DNA of 47,614 bases from Pseudomonadota bacterium (GTDB lineage Bacteria > Pseudomonadota > Gammaproteobacteria > Burkholderiales > Rhodocyclaceae). Location: contig JAGTRT010000024.1 in the NCBI GenBank assembly GCA_018261895.1, forward strand, positions 1 through 47,614. Direction: 5' to 3'. Below the pieces are notes generated by a model that was given only the letters and a program-made list of their open reading frames with translations, ran no database searches and was not told where the DNA came from. Position 1 is the first letter of the stretch. Each line of letters starts with the position of its first letter. Of this stretch, positions 16,391 to 24,472 are shown piece by piece. The position numbers and the translations under genes were made by a program.

Positions 16391-16412
16391 TCAGTTGACG
16401 CACGTCAACTGA
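16391..16412 (+). promoter_or_regulatory. FNR/DNR-type palindrome ahead of the bacteriohemerythrin gene
   Basis: Two perfect 10-base arms (TCAGTTGACG and CGTCAACTGA) around CA. The core TTGAC-N4-GTCAA fits the Crp/Fnr-family operator pattern TTGAY-N4-RTCAA. A possible -10 element (TGCTAT or TATTTA) lies about 15-22 bases downstream, so the operator would sit near -40, as in class II activation. Which regulator binds cannot be told. Confidence 0.7.
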
Positions 16413-16468
16413 AGCAGGGGAAAACTGCTATTTACTCCACACATTGGAAAAATGTCAGGAGAACAGTC

Positions 16469-16954
16469 ATGCCAATCATCTGGGACGCCAAGCTGGAAAC
16501 CGGTATCGAGGTCATCGACGCGCAACATCAGCGCATCGTCGAGTACATCAACGACCTCGAAATCGCGAAGATGAACCTGGACAAGCAAAAGGTTAACGAC
16601 ATCATCGAGCAGTTGATCGACTACACCCAGTCGCACTTCGGTTTCGAAGAAGAGATGCTCGAGGAAGCCGGCTACAAGTTCCTCAAGCCGCACAAGAAGG
16701 TGCATGAGCTGTTCATCCGTCGCGTCACCGATTTCACGATGCGTTCTGCCAAGGGCGAAGACATTGTCGACGAACTGCACTCGATGCTGTCGAAATGGCT
16801 GGTCAATCACATCGCCAACGAAGACCGGGACTACGCCGATGCCGTCAAGCAAATGGCCGGGGTCGATCATGGCGCGCCGGCCGCAGCGGTCGCCGTCGCC
16901 AAGCAACCGAGCCAGGGTTTCCTGAGCGGGCTGCTCGGCCGCTTCTTCCGCTAA
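16469..16954 (+). CDS. bacteriohemerythrin
   Basis: 161 residues from ATG 16469 (CAGGAGAA upstream). It is a four-helix non-haem di-iron oxygen-binding protein. All seven iron ligands are present: His20, His56 and Glu60 (HFGFEEEM), His75 and His79 (HKKVH), His114 and Asp119 (HIANED). A C-terminal tail of about 35 residues, Ala/Gly-rich and ending GFLSGLLGRFFR, is amphipathic and could touch the membrane or a partner. Family roles include oxygen supply or sensing in microaerobic cells. The upstream FNR-type palindrome fits oxygen- or NO-dependent expression. Confidence 0.93.
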   Translation: MPIIWDAKLETGIEVIDAQHQRIVEYINDLEIAKMNLDKQKVNDIIEQLIDYTQSHFGFEEEMLEEAGYKFLKPHKKVHELFIRRVTDFTMRSAKGEDIVDELHSMLSKWLVNHIANEDRDYADAVKQMAGVDHGAPAAAVAVAKQPSQGFLSGLLGRFFR

Positions 16955-16973
16955 ATCCGCATTTTTCCGGGAG

Positions 16974-17002
16974 CGGGCGCTGACACTGTCAGCGCCCGTT
17001 TT
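16974..17002 (+). terminator. rho-independent terminator after the bacteriohemerythrin gene
   Basis: Strong stem CGGGCGCTGACA and TGTCAGCGCCCG, followed by TTTTCTTTTT. It lies in the 58-base gap to the convergent phoR stop. Confidence 0.9.
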
Positions 17003-17012
17003 CTTTTTCGGG

Positions 17013-18305
17013 TCAGACGCGCGCGATCCGGCTGGCCGGGAAGCGGGCCGCAAAGCGGCTGCCGACGCCGGGCGTGCTCTTGATGTCGAGCTGGGCCTGG
17101 TGCCGGTTGAGCGAGTGCTTAACGATGGCCAGGCCAAGGCCGGTACCGCCGGCATCGCGCGAACGTCCACGATCGACGCGGTAGAAGCGCTCGGTGAGCC
17201 GCGGGATGTGCTTGGCGTCGATGCCGATACCGGTATCCTCGACGGCAAATTCCGCCCCCTGCGGCGTCGCCTTCCATTCGATGCGCACCGTGCCGCCGGC
17301 CGGCGTATAGCGCACGGCGTTGGCGACCAGATTGCCGAAGGCGCTGACCAGCTCGGGTTCCGATCCGCGCAGGTCGAAGATGCCATCAGTGTCCGCCACG
17401 ACCTGGTGACGCCCGGCCGAGAGGGCCTCGCCATCGCGACGCAGCTTGTCGACCAGGCTGGTCATGTCCACGAGATCGTTCTCCGGCGGTGGCGCCGACT
17501 CGATGGACGATAGCGTCAGCAGGTCCTGGACGATGGTCTCCATGCGCTTCGACTGCTCGGCCATCATGTTGAGATAACGCTTGCGGTCGTCGTAGTCGAG
17601 GTCAATTTCCTGCAGGGTTTCGAGAAAACCGGCCAGCACGGTCAATGGCGTCCGCAATTCGTGCGAGACGTTGGCCACGAAATCGCGCCGCATCCGGTCG
17701 AGACGATCCGTCTGCGTCACGTCCTTGATCTGCATGAGGCGGCGGTTGCCGGCATAGGGAATGACAAAGATCGACAGCACGCGATCACTGCCGCGATCGG
17801 TACGCAGCGTCAGCGGCCGCTCGAATTCTCCGGCACTCAGGTAGGCCACGAACTCCGGCTGGCGGACCAGATTGACGATGGGCTGCCCGCGATCGCGTTC
17901 CATTGCAACACCCAGTTGCGCCTCGGCCGTCGTGTTGCAGTAAACGATGTTCTGGTTGAGATCGAGCGCGACGACCCCGTCCGTCAGTGCCTGCAGGGCG
18001 GCAAAAAGCCGGTCGATCTGATCGTCGCGCTCGGCAATCTGGTCACGCAGCTCTTTCTCATGTCGGTAAAGGCGGCCGAAGATGCCATCCCAGGCGCCCT
18101 CGCCTTCCAGGCTGGCATCGACGACCGGGTGCTGCGACCAGCGGTCCAGCCGGGCGAAGTTGCGGAAGTTGAACAACATCTGCAACCCGAGACCGGCGCA
18201 GAAAACGGCCCAGCCGGCCCATGGCACAACAAAGTGCCCCACCGGAATGGCGATGCCCGCTGAAAGAAGAATCAGTACGAGCGCGTTAACGATTTGCGAC
18301 GACAC
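17013..18305 (-). CDS. phoR: phosphate-regulon sensor histidine kinase PhoR
   Basis: 430 residues from a GTG at 18305, five bases after the phoB stop. Two N-terminal membrane helices (about 5-45) are joined by almost no periplasmic loop, as in PhoR. They are followed by a PAS domain (about 97-195) and HisKA with the phospho-acceptor His215 in FVANVSHELRTPLTVLAG. The HATPase has NLVANAVRYTP (N box), DTGIGI (G1) and GGTGLGLAIVKHSL (G2). It autophosphorylates and passes phosphate to PhoB when Pst/PhoU signal phosphate shortage. It is the last gene of the pst-pho operon. Confidence 0.94.
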   Translation of the reverse strand: MSSQIVNALVLILLSAGIAIPVGHFVVPWAGWAVFCAGLGLQMLFNFRNFARLDRWSQHPVVDASLEGEGAWDGIFGRLYRHEKELRDQIAERDDQIDRLFAALQALTDGVVALDLNQNIVYCNTTAEAQLGVAMERDRGQPIVNLVRQPEFVAYLSAGEFERPLTLRTDRGSDRVLSIFVIPYAGNRRLMQIKDVTQTDRLDRMRRDFVANVSHELRTPLTVLAGFLETLQEIDLDYDDRKRYLNMMAEQSKRMETIVQDLLTLSSIESAPPPENDLVDMTSLVDKLRRDGEALSAGRHQVVADTDGIFDLRGSEPELVSAFGNLVANAVRYTPAGGTVRIEWKATPQGAEFAVEDTGIGIDAKHIPRLTERFYRVDRGRSRDAGGTGLGLAIVKHSLNRHQAQLDIKSTPGVGSRFAARFPASRIARV

Positions 18306-18310
18306 GCCGC

Positions 18311-18997
18311 TCAGGCTCCCCGGAAGCGATAGCCTGTGCCACGCACGGTTTCGACGCGCTCGTGGTTGCCGGAGGACTCCAGTGCGGCACGCAGACGGCG
18401 GATGTGGACATCGACCGTGCGTTCCTCGATGAAGACATGGTCGCCCCACACTTCGTCCAGCAACTGGGCGCGGGTATAGACGCGCTCGGCGTGGGTCATG
18501 AAAAAGAAGAGCAGGCGGAATTCGGTCGGGCCGAGTTCGATCGGCTGGCCACTGGCCATGACCCGATGCGTGGCCGGATTGAGCGCCAGCGTGCCGATTT
18601 CAACCGCTTCGCCAGCCAGGTGCGGCGCCCGGCGGCGCAGCACGGCGCGGACGCGGGCAACCATTTCCTTCGGCGAGAAGGGCTTGGTGATGTAATCGTC
18701 GGCACCAGCTTCCAGACCCTGCACCTTGTCTTCCTCATGCACACGCGCAGTCAGCATGATAATCGGCAGTTCGCGAGTGCGGTCGTCGGCGCGAATTTTC
18801 TTGGCCAGGGCCACGCCGGACTGGCCGGGCAGCATCCAGTCGAGGATGACGAGATCCGGCAGGGCGGCGCGGATGGCCGATTCGGCCTCCTCGGCACTGC
18901 CGGCGCGGACCACCAGGAAGCCCGCGTGCTTGAGATTGATCGCAACGAGTTCCTGAATCGCCGGCTCGTCTTCAACGACCAGAATCGTGGGTGTCAC
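18311..18997 (-). CDS. phoB: phosphate-regulon response regulator PhoB
   Basis: 228-residue OmpR/PhoB-type regulator. The receiver domain has the phospho-acceptor Asp53 in LVILDWMLPGQSG, Thr83 and Lys105 (YITKPFSPKE). The C-terminal winged helix contains GPTEFRLLFFFM and RTVDVHIRRLRAALE. It activates promoters with a Pho box; one candidate lies upstream of pstS at 23681-23698. It starts with GTG, overlapping the phoU stop (GTGA), and AAGGAG precedes it. Confidence 0.96.
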   Translation of the reverse strand: MTPTILVVEDEPAIQELVAINLKHAGFLVVRAGSAEEAESAIRAALPDLVILDWMLPGQSGVALAKKIRADDRTRELPIIMLTARVHEEDKVQGLEAGADDYITKPFSPKEMVARVRAVLRRRAPHLAGEAVEIGTLALNPATHRVMASGQPIELGPTEFRLLFFFMTHAERVYTRAQLLDEVWGDHVFIEERTVDVHIRRLRAALESSGNHERVETVRGTGYRFRGA

Positions 18998-19683
18998 TGG
19001 ACCTTCTCCTTGGTGTGCCGGATATCGCGGCCTTCGACGACGTAGACGACCTGCTCGGAGATATTCTTGGCATGGTCGCCGATGCGCTCGATGGCCCTGG
19101 CGATCCAGATGATGTCGATGGAGGTGGTGATGGTACGCGGGTCCTCCATCATGTGCGTGATGAGCTGGCGGATGATGGACTTGAATTCGGCATCGACGTC
19201 GGTATCGGCACGGATGACGTCGGCTGCCTGCGGGGTGTCGAGGCGAGCGAAGGCGTCGAGCGCCTGGCGCACCATGGCCAGCGCGGCTTCGGCCAGATGG
19301 CGGATGCCGACACCGTATTGCCCGGGCAGGTGGCCGTTTTCATAGATGCGGCGGACGCCCTTGGCGATCTTCTTGGCTTCGTCGCCGGCGCGCTCGAGAT
19401 CGGTGACGATCTTGCTGATGCCGAGGACGAGGCGCAGGTCGGAGGCGGTCGGCTGGCGCTTGGCGATGATGTGGGCGCAGTCGTCGTCGATGGCCTTTTC
19501 GAGTTCGTTCACCTTGCGGTCGGTCTCGACGATGGTCTTGACGCTGGCCACTTCGCCGGTCGTGTAGGCCTCGATGGCAGCCGAAACCTGGGTTTCGACC
19601 AGGCCGCCCATTTGCAGGACGTGGGTACGCAGGCGGCTCAGTTCGTCGTCGAACTGGCTGGAAAGGTGTTGGCTTTCGTTCAT
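18994..19683 (-). CDS. phoU: phosphate-signalling regulator PhoU
   Basis: 229 residues from ATG 19683, with AAGGA upstream; a longer reading to 19713 overlaps pstB and is less likely. Two PhoU helical-bundle repeats are visible, each with the family metal-binding E/D-rich motif: VETDRKVNELEKAIDDD in the first and ADTDVDAEFKSIIRQL in the second. PhoU couples PstSCAB transport to PhoR, holding the regulon off when phosphate is plentiful. Its place between pstB and phoB is standard for this operon type. Confidence 0.95.
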   Translation of the reverse strand: MNESQHLSSQFDDELSRLRTHVLQMGGLVETQVSAAIEAYTTGEVASVKTIVETDRKVNELEKAIDDDCAHIIAKRQPTASDLRLVLGISKIVTDLERAGDEAKKIAKGVRRIYENGHLPGQYGVGIRHLAEAALAMVRQALDAFARLDTPQAADVIRADTDVDAEFKSIIRQLITHMMEDPRTITTSIDIIWIARAIERIGDHAKNISEQVVYVVEGRDIRHTKEKVQ

Positions 19684-19709
19684 GTCTTTTCCTTGTGATC
19701 TCTGCTGTA

Positions 19710-20489
19710 TCAACCCATGCGGCCGGTGATGTAGTCTTCTGTCCGCTTGTCTTGCGGCTTGATGAAGATCTCGTCGGTCTTGCCGAATTCGATCAGCTCG
19801 CCCAGGTACATGTAGGCCGTGTAGTCCGAAACGCGGGCGGCCTGCTGCATGTTGTGGGTCACGATGAGGATGGTGACGCGCTTCTTGAGCTCATGCACCA
19901 GTTCCTCGATGGCGCCGGTGGCGATCGGGTCAAGCGCCGAGGTCGGCTCGTCGAAGAGCAGCAGTTCGGGATCGGTAGCCAGGGCGCGGGCGATGCACAG
20001 ACGTTGTTGCTGGCCGCCCGACAGATTGGGCGCCATTTCCTGCAAACGGTCCTTGACCTCATCCCAGATCGCGGCGCCCTTGAGCGCGTGTTCGACCTTG
20101 TCGTCGAGGACGCGCTTGTTGTTCTCGCCGCGCACGCGCAGGCCGTAGGCAACGTTTTCGTAGATCGACTTGGGGAACGGGTTCGGCTTCTGGAACACCA
20201 TGCCGATGCGCATGCGGACTTCGATCGGATCGACGTCCGAGGCAAGCAGGTTGGTGTTATCCGGGAAGAAGCGGATCTCGCCTTCGTAGCGGTTGCCCGG
20301 GTAGAGGTCGTGCATGCGGTTGAAGCTGCGCAGGTAGGTCGATTTGCCACAGCCGGACGGGCCGATCAGGGCGGTGACCTTCTTGTCGTAGATCGGCATG
20401 TTGATGCCCTTGAGTGCCTTGGCCTCACCGTAGAAAAAGTTCAGGTTGCGGGCTTCGGCCTTGAGGGTCGGGGTGTCGTGAATCTGCAT
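19710..20489 (-). CDS. pstB: phosphate ABC transporter ATP-binding protein
   Basis: 259 residues from ATG 20489, chosen because GGAG lies six bases upstream and the length matches PstB (about 257). Earlier in-frame ATGs at 20501 and 20513 exist, the latter inside repeat R7. The ABC ATPase motifs are complete: GPSGCGKST (Walker A), LSGGQQQR (signature) and [12 protein letters not shown] (Walker B). It powers PstCA-mediated phosphate import at the inner membrane. It is separated from pstA by about 160 bases containing R7, unlike the tight spacing elsewhere in the operon. Confidence 0.96.
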   Translation of the reverse strand: MQIHDTPTLKAEARNLNFFYGEAKALKGINMPIYDKKVTALIGPSGCGKSTYLRSFNRMHDLYPGNRYEGEIRFFPDNTNLLASDVDPIEVRMRIGMVFQKPNPFPKSIYENVAYGLRVRGENNKRVLDDKVEHALKGAAIWDEVKDRLQEMAPNLSGGQQQRLCIARALATDPELLLFDEPTSALDPIATGAIEELVHELKKRVTILIVTHNMQQAARVSDYTAYMYLGELIEFGKTDEIFIKPQDKRTEDYITGRMG

Positions 20490-20505
20490 CGGAGACTCCA
20501 TATCG

Positions 20506-20542
20506 GATTTCATTTTTGGGCGATTTTTCCGGTTGACCGTGG
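20506..20542 (+). repeat. dispersed bipartite repeat, copy R7
   Basis: Reads GATTTCATTTTTGGGC, then GATTTTT, then CCGGTTGACCGTGG. It lies inside the pst operon, 16 bases upstream of the chosen pstB start. The remaining spacer to the pstA stop (20543-20652) shows no gene. Confidence 0.88.
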
Positions 20543-20652
20543 AAGTTCAGTCTTTAGGCAGTGCGTTGCCAACGCGAAGACGAGCCGCAGACAGTGCGAG
20601 TAGCACGGCAAGGCGAAGTCGACAAAGTTGGTGGCGCGCTGCTTCATGACAA

Positions 20653-21591
20653 TCACCACTTGATGTTCTTGCGCATCTTGTAGCGCAGATAAATTGCGAC
20701 CGCGTTCATGCTCAGCACCATGGCCATGAGCACGAAGCCGGCGGCAGCAGCGTTGACCTCGAAGGCGGGGTCGGGGCGCGAGGTCCAGTTGAAGATCTGG
20801 ATCGGCATCACGGTGAAGGGCGACATGACCCAGTCGAACAGGCCGGCCGTCACGCCGTCGGCGCCCGTGGTGTAAGGCACCGGCGGCAGGAAGGCGATGA
20901 AGGTCAGCGCCCCGATGGTGATGATCGGTGCCGTTTCGCCGATAGCGCGGGCCAGGCCGATGATCACGCCGGTCAGGATGCCGGGCATGGCGTAGGGGAT
21001 GATGTGGTAACGGCAGGTTTGCCAGCGCGTCGCACCGACGGCCATCGAACCTTCGCGGATCATCGCCGGTATGGCGCGGATCGCTTCGCGGGTGGAGACG
21101 ATGACGATGGGCAGGATGAGCAGTGCCAGCGTCAGGCCGGCCGACAGGATGCTCTGGCCGAAGCCGAACTGGTACACGAAGATGCCGAGCGCGAGCAGGC
21201 CATAGACGATGGACGGCACGGCAGCCAGGTTGGTGATGTTGATCTCGATGATCTCGGTGATCCAGTTGCGCTTGGCGTATTCCTCAAGATAAACACCCGC
21301 CGCGACACCGATGGGGACGGCCGCGAAGGCGGTGACAAGCATGACCAGCAGCGAGCCGACCCAGGCCGACAGGATGCCGGCTTGCGCAGCACGCCGCGAG
21401 GCGAAGTTGAGGAAGAAATCGACCGTAAAGCGCTCGGATCCCTTGATCACCATGTCGGCCACGAGCAGGACGATGACCAGCAGGGCCAGGGCCAGGCAGA
21501 ACACGCCCATGGCCTTGAAGATGGTGTCCTTGAGCTTGCCCTTGGCGATCAGGGCGCGGATTTGCTCGGTCGTCAGGGAATTGTTCTGCAT
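20653..21591 (-). CDS. pstA: phosphate ABC transporter permease PstA
   Basis: 312 residues from ATG 21591, overlapping the pstC stop by one base (TAATG) with GGGAG upstream. It is a polytopic MetI-type permease with about six membrane helices. The cytoplasmic EAA loop region REAIRAIPAMIREGSMAVGA binds PstB, and NLAAVPSIVYGLLALG and GLARAIGETAPIITIGAL are typical PstA blocks. It forms the channel with PstC. Confidence 0.95.
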   Translation of the reverse strand: MQNNSLTTEQIRALIAKGKLKDTIFKAMGVFCLALALLVIVLLVADMVIKGSERFTVDFFLNFASRRAAQAGILSAWVGSLLVMLVTAFAAVPIGVAAGVYLEEYAKRNWITEIIEINITNLAAVPSIVYGLLALGIFVYQFGFGQSILSAGLTLALLILPIVIVSTREAIRAIPAMIREGSMAVGATRWQTCRYHIIPYAMPGILTGVIIGLARAIGETAPIITIGALTFIAFLPPVPYTTGADGVTAGLFDWVMSPFTVMPIQIFNWTSRPDPAFEVNAAAAGFVLMAMVLSMNAVAIYLRYKMRKNIKW

Positions 21592-22526
21592 TAGTAGTTC
21601 TCCCGGAATCGGCGACGCAGCCACTGGCCGAGGATATTGAACATCAGGGTGATCAGGATCAGGGTCAGACCGGCGGCGAAGATGGTCTGGTATCCGATGG
21701 ACCCGTGTGGCAAGTCGCCGAGGGCGACCTGGACGATATAGGACGTGATGGTGGCAGCCGGCTCGGTCGGATTCCAGGTCAGGTTCGGCTGCATGCCGGC
21801 GGCGACGGCAAGGATCATCGTCTCGCCCACGGCCCGCGAAATGGCCAGGATGTACGACGCAGCCAGGCCGGAAAACGCAGCCGGAACGACGACGTGGAGC
21901 GCGGTGTACAGGCGGGTCGCGCCCATCGCATAAGAGCCTTCACGCAGGCTCATCGGCACGGCGCGCATGGCATCCTCGGACAGCGAGGCGATGTACGGGA
22001 CGATCATGATGCCCATGACCAGACCGGCGGAGAGCAGCGAGAAACCGGGCAGCCAGGGCAGGAACTTCTGCAGCAGCGGGGTGACCATGAGCAGCGCAAA
22101 GTAGCCGAAGACGATGGTCGGGATGCCGCCGAGCAGTTCGAGAATCGGCTTGGCAATTTCACGCAACTTGGCGTTGGCGAACTCGGAGAGATAAATCGCG
22201 ATGATGGTCCCCATCGGCACCGCGACGAGCAGCGCAACCAGCGAGGAAACCACGGTTCCGGACACCAGCACCATGATGCCGAAGTGGGCATCATCGAAAA
22301 GCGGGGTCCATTGGGTATCGGTCAGAAAGTCGACGATGCTGACATGCTGGAAAAAATGGATGGACTCGGAAACGAGCACATAAACAATGCCGATGGTCGT
22401 CAGCACCGAAACGGCAGCCGCAGCAAAGAGCAGCGCCTCGATGATGCGCTCGTTCACGTTGCGCATGGCATTGTGAGCCAGGCGGTCACTGACGACAGGC
22501 AGGTCAGACGGATTATTTGCAGACAT
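21591..22526 (-). CDS. pstC: phosphate ABC transporter permease PstC
   Basis: 311 residues from ATG 22526; a GTG four codons earlier (22538) is an equally possible start. It is an inner-membrane permease with about six helices. The EAA-type loop is AMRAVPMSLREGSYAMGATR; ILELLGGIPTIVFGYFALL and ISRAVGETMILAVAAGM are family blocks. The gene is followed with a one-base overlap by pstA. It is about 100 bases after the pstS stop, so transcript levels may step down between pstS and pstC. Confidence 0.95.
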   Translation of the reverse strand: MSANNPSDLPVVSDRLAHNAMRNVNERIIEALLFAAAAVSVLTTIGIVYVLVSESIHFFQHVSIVDFLTDTQWTPLFDDAHFGIMVLVSGTVVSSLVALLVAVPMGTIIAIYLSEFANAKLREIAKPILELLGGIPTIVFGYFALLMVTPLLQKFLPWLPGFSLLSAGLVMGIMIVPYIASLSEDAMRAVPMSLREGSYAMGATRLYTALHVVVPAAFSGLAASYILAISRAVGETMILAVAAGMQPNLTWNPTEPAATITSYIVQVALGDLPHGSIGYQTIFAAGLTLILITLMFNILGQWLRRRFRENY

Positions 22527-22622
22527 GGTGTGATTCACTAGAAGAACCCTTTGGGATGGAAGCCCGCCCCGTTTCCGGTGGCGGGCTTCGGCGCCGGCAA
22601 ACCGAAGTTCGCCGGAAGAAGC

Positions 22623-23624
22623 TTACATCTTGGCTTCGCGCTTCATCAGCTCTTCAATCGTAATGCCAACTTCATTATGCCCGCCAAATACGGTACCGAT
22701 CTTATTCTTCTTCACATGCTCTAGGTTGCCCGTGTAGGCAGCGGCCGGCAACGGAACGTACTTCACTTCCTTGGTCAGCACGGCGGCGTTCTTCATGTAG
22801 AACTCGATGAACTCCTTGACCTCGGGCTTCTGCAGCGACTTGGCCTTCACATAGACGAAGATCGGGCGCGACAGTGGCTGGTAGGTGCCCTTGATGACCG
22901 CCTCTTCCGACGGACCGACAGCGGCGCCGCCCTTGGGCGGTACGATCGGCAATGCCTTCAGCTTGCCCTTGTTCTCGGCGTAGTAGGCATAACCGAAATA
23001 GCCGATGGCATTGATGTCGCGCGAAACACCCTGAACCAGCACGTTGTCGTCTTCGGAAGCGGTGTAGTCGCCGCGCGAGGACTTGGCCTTGCCAACGATG
23101 GCTTCGGTGAAATATTCGAAGGTACCGGAATCGGCTCCGGCGCCGAACAGCTTGACCGGCGCATCGGGCCAGGCCGGATTGACCTGGTTCCACTTCATGA
23201 TCTTGCCCTGAGCGGATGGCTCCCACAGTGCCTTGAGTTCGGCGACGGTCGCTTCCTTGAGGAAGCTGTTCTTCGGATTGACGACGACGGTCAGCGCATC
23301 GAAGGCAACCGGCATTTCGATGTACTCGACGCCAGCGGCCTTGCACAGCTCCATCTCGGCCTTGGTGATCGGGCGGGAAGCGTTGGAGAAATCGGTTTCG
23401 TCGCGGCAGAACTTCTTGAATCCGCCGCCGGTACCGGAAATGCCAACGGTCACCTTGATGGCGTTCTTCTTGGCCTTCTGGAACTCCTCGGCCACCGCTT
23501 CGGTGATCGGGTAGACGGTGGAGGAGCCGTCAATCTTGATGACTTGGGCCTGGGCAGCCTGCGCCGCCATCAGGGTAACGCCGGCAACGGCCAGCGCGGA
23601 AACGAGCTTCGATTTCTTGAACAT
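22623..23624 (-). CDS. pstS: phosphate ABC transporter substrate-binding protein PstS
   Basis: 333 residues. The signal peptide LVSALAVAGVTLMAAQAAQA is followed by the phosphate-binding N-terminus IKIDGSSTVYPITEAVAEEF, with the Ser/Thr anion-binding turn DGSSTV and later GISGTGGGFKKF and FSNASRPI. It captures periplasmic phosphate for PstCAB. It is the first gene of the operon pstS-C-A-B-phoU-phoB-phoR. Upstream there is a Pho box candidate (23681-23698) and a leader hairpin (23626-23673) that takes in the ribosome site. Confidence 0.95.
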   Translation of the reverse strand: MFKKSKLVSALAVAGVTLMAAQAAQAQVIKIDGSSTVYPITEAVAEEFQKAKKNAIKVTVGISGTGGGFKKFCRDETDFSNASRPITKAEMELCKAAGVEYIEMPVAFDALTVVVNPKNSFLKEATVAELKALWEPSAQGKIMKWNQVNPAWPDAPVKLFGAGADSGTFEYFTEAIVGKAKSSRGDYTASEDDNVLVQGVSRDINAIGYFGYAYYAENKGKLKALPIVPPKGGAAVGPSEEAVIKGTYQPLSRPIFVYVKAKSLQKPEVKEFIEFYMKNAAVLTKEVKYVPLPAAAYTGNLEHVKKNKIGTVFGGHNEVGITIEELMKREAKM

Positions 23625-23625
23625 C

Positions 23626-23673
23626 GGGTAACTCCTGCACGTAGTTGGACAGACAACGATGTGCAGGTTACCC
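23626..23673 (-). promoter_or_regulatory. pstS leader hairpin enclosing the Shine-Dalgarno sequence
   Basis: On the transcript, GGGUAAC plus CUGCAC pairs with GUGCAG plus GUUACCC, giving 13 base pairs with only a 2-base GA bulge and a 20-base loop. The AGGAG ribosome site lies in the descending arm and ends seven bases before AUG. The structure could limit translation until it is opened. This is seen directly in the sequence; the regulatory role is inferred. Confidence 0.55.
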
Positions 23674-23680
23674 CCCGATT

Positions 23681-23698
23681 ATTACAGTCTGATGACGG
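23681..23698 (-). promoter_or_regulatory. candidate Pho box (PhoB operator) upstream of pstS
   Basis: The minus strand reads CCGTCAT, CAGA, CTGTAAT: two 7-base half-sites with the standard 4-base gap, each 6/7 to CTGTCAT. It lies within a larger inverted repeat (arms 23676-23689 and 23698-23711). Autoregulation of the pst-pho operon by PhoB is established in other proteobacteria. Confidence 0.65.
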
Positions 23699-23731
23699 AC
23701 TGTAATAATCGGCCGAAGGTCATATTTCGCC

Positions 23732-24331
23732 TTATTTCTTGTTCGGGCGCCCGGTCTTGATGCGCTCGATGCGCCCCATCACTGCCTTGAGTTCGACATC
23801 GTTGAGCGCGGCCAACACGGCAATACCGGCGCGCAACAATTCGCTCTTCTTGGCCTCGGCGCCCAGCGCCGCCATGCGCTTCTTCAACTCGCCGATGCGG
23901 GCATATTCATTTTCCGGCATCGCGTAGCTGTCGCGAATCAGCTTGACCTTCCTGGCCTTGGCCGGCTTGTCGTGCTTGTCCGCCTTTGCCGGCTTGGCTG
24001 AAGCCTTGGCCGGCTGTTTCATGACCTTGGGCTGGTCATACTTGATCGCCTGAGCCTGGACCAGCGCGTCAGCCAGCACCTTCTGGTGTTTGGCCACGGT
24101 TTCCTCGACGGCTGTCGGCTTGCGCGCTGCCCGTGGCTTGGCGGCCGGGGCCACCGCTGCAGCCGTCGCCACCGGCATGACCGGCGGTGTCGCGACCGGT
24201 TCGCTCGCCGGCGCAGGAGCAGCCGCCTGGGGGGCCGGGCGCGGAACCAGTTTCTTCGGCGGCTTATTGCTTGCCGCTGCCTTCGCAGGTGCGGCTTTGG
24301 CGACGGCCGGCTTGTTCTTTTGTTCGCTCAT
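23732..24331 (-). CDS. Ala/Lys/Pro-rich protein with conserved C-terminal helical domain
   Basis: 199 residues. The first about 125 are a low-complexity Ala/Pro/Lys tail, histone H1-like in composition and presumably disordered. The last about 70 (from KLIRDSYAMPENEYARIGELKKRM) look folded and helical, with KKSELLRAGIAVLAALND, and resemble a conserved hypothetical domain found in betaproteobacteria. The strong positive charge suggests nucleic-acid binding, but this is inference. It sits upstream of pstS on the same strand, separated by the Pho-box region, and is divergent from rpiA. Confidence 0.7.
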   Translation of the reverse strand: MSEQKNKPAVAKAAPAKAAASNKPPKKLVPRPAPQAAAPAPASEPVATPPVMPVATAAAVAPAAKPRAARKPTAVEETVAKHQKVLADALVQAQAIKYDQPKVMKQPAKASAKPAKADKHDKPAKARKVKLIRDSYAMPENEYARIGELKKRMAALGAEAKKSELLRAGIAVLAALNDVELKAVMGRIERIKTGRPNKK

Positions 24332-24472
24332 GACTCACCTTCTCCCATAAAAAACGATATAGCTCGTTTATCCATAGTTTAGTGATTTCAAAAGACGCGA
24401 ATGTTAAAGTTTTATGACCGTTTGCCCTCCTGGTCACGGGTTAAAATGCGCGCAAACCCATCAGGAGCCCCC

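Noticed and set aside
19695..20603. 302-residue plus-strand frame over pstB
   Set aside because: Antisense to pstB; its C-terminus merely reads through repeat R7.
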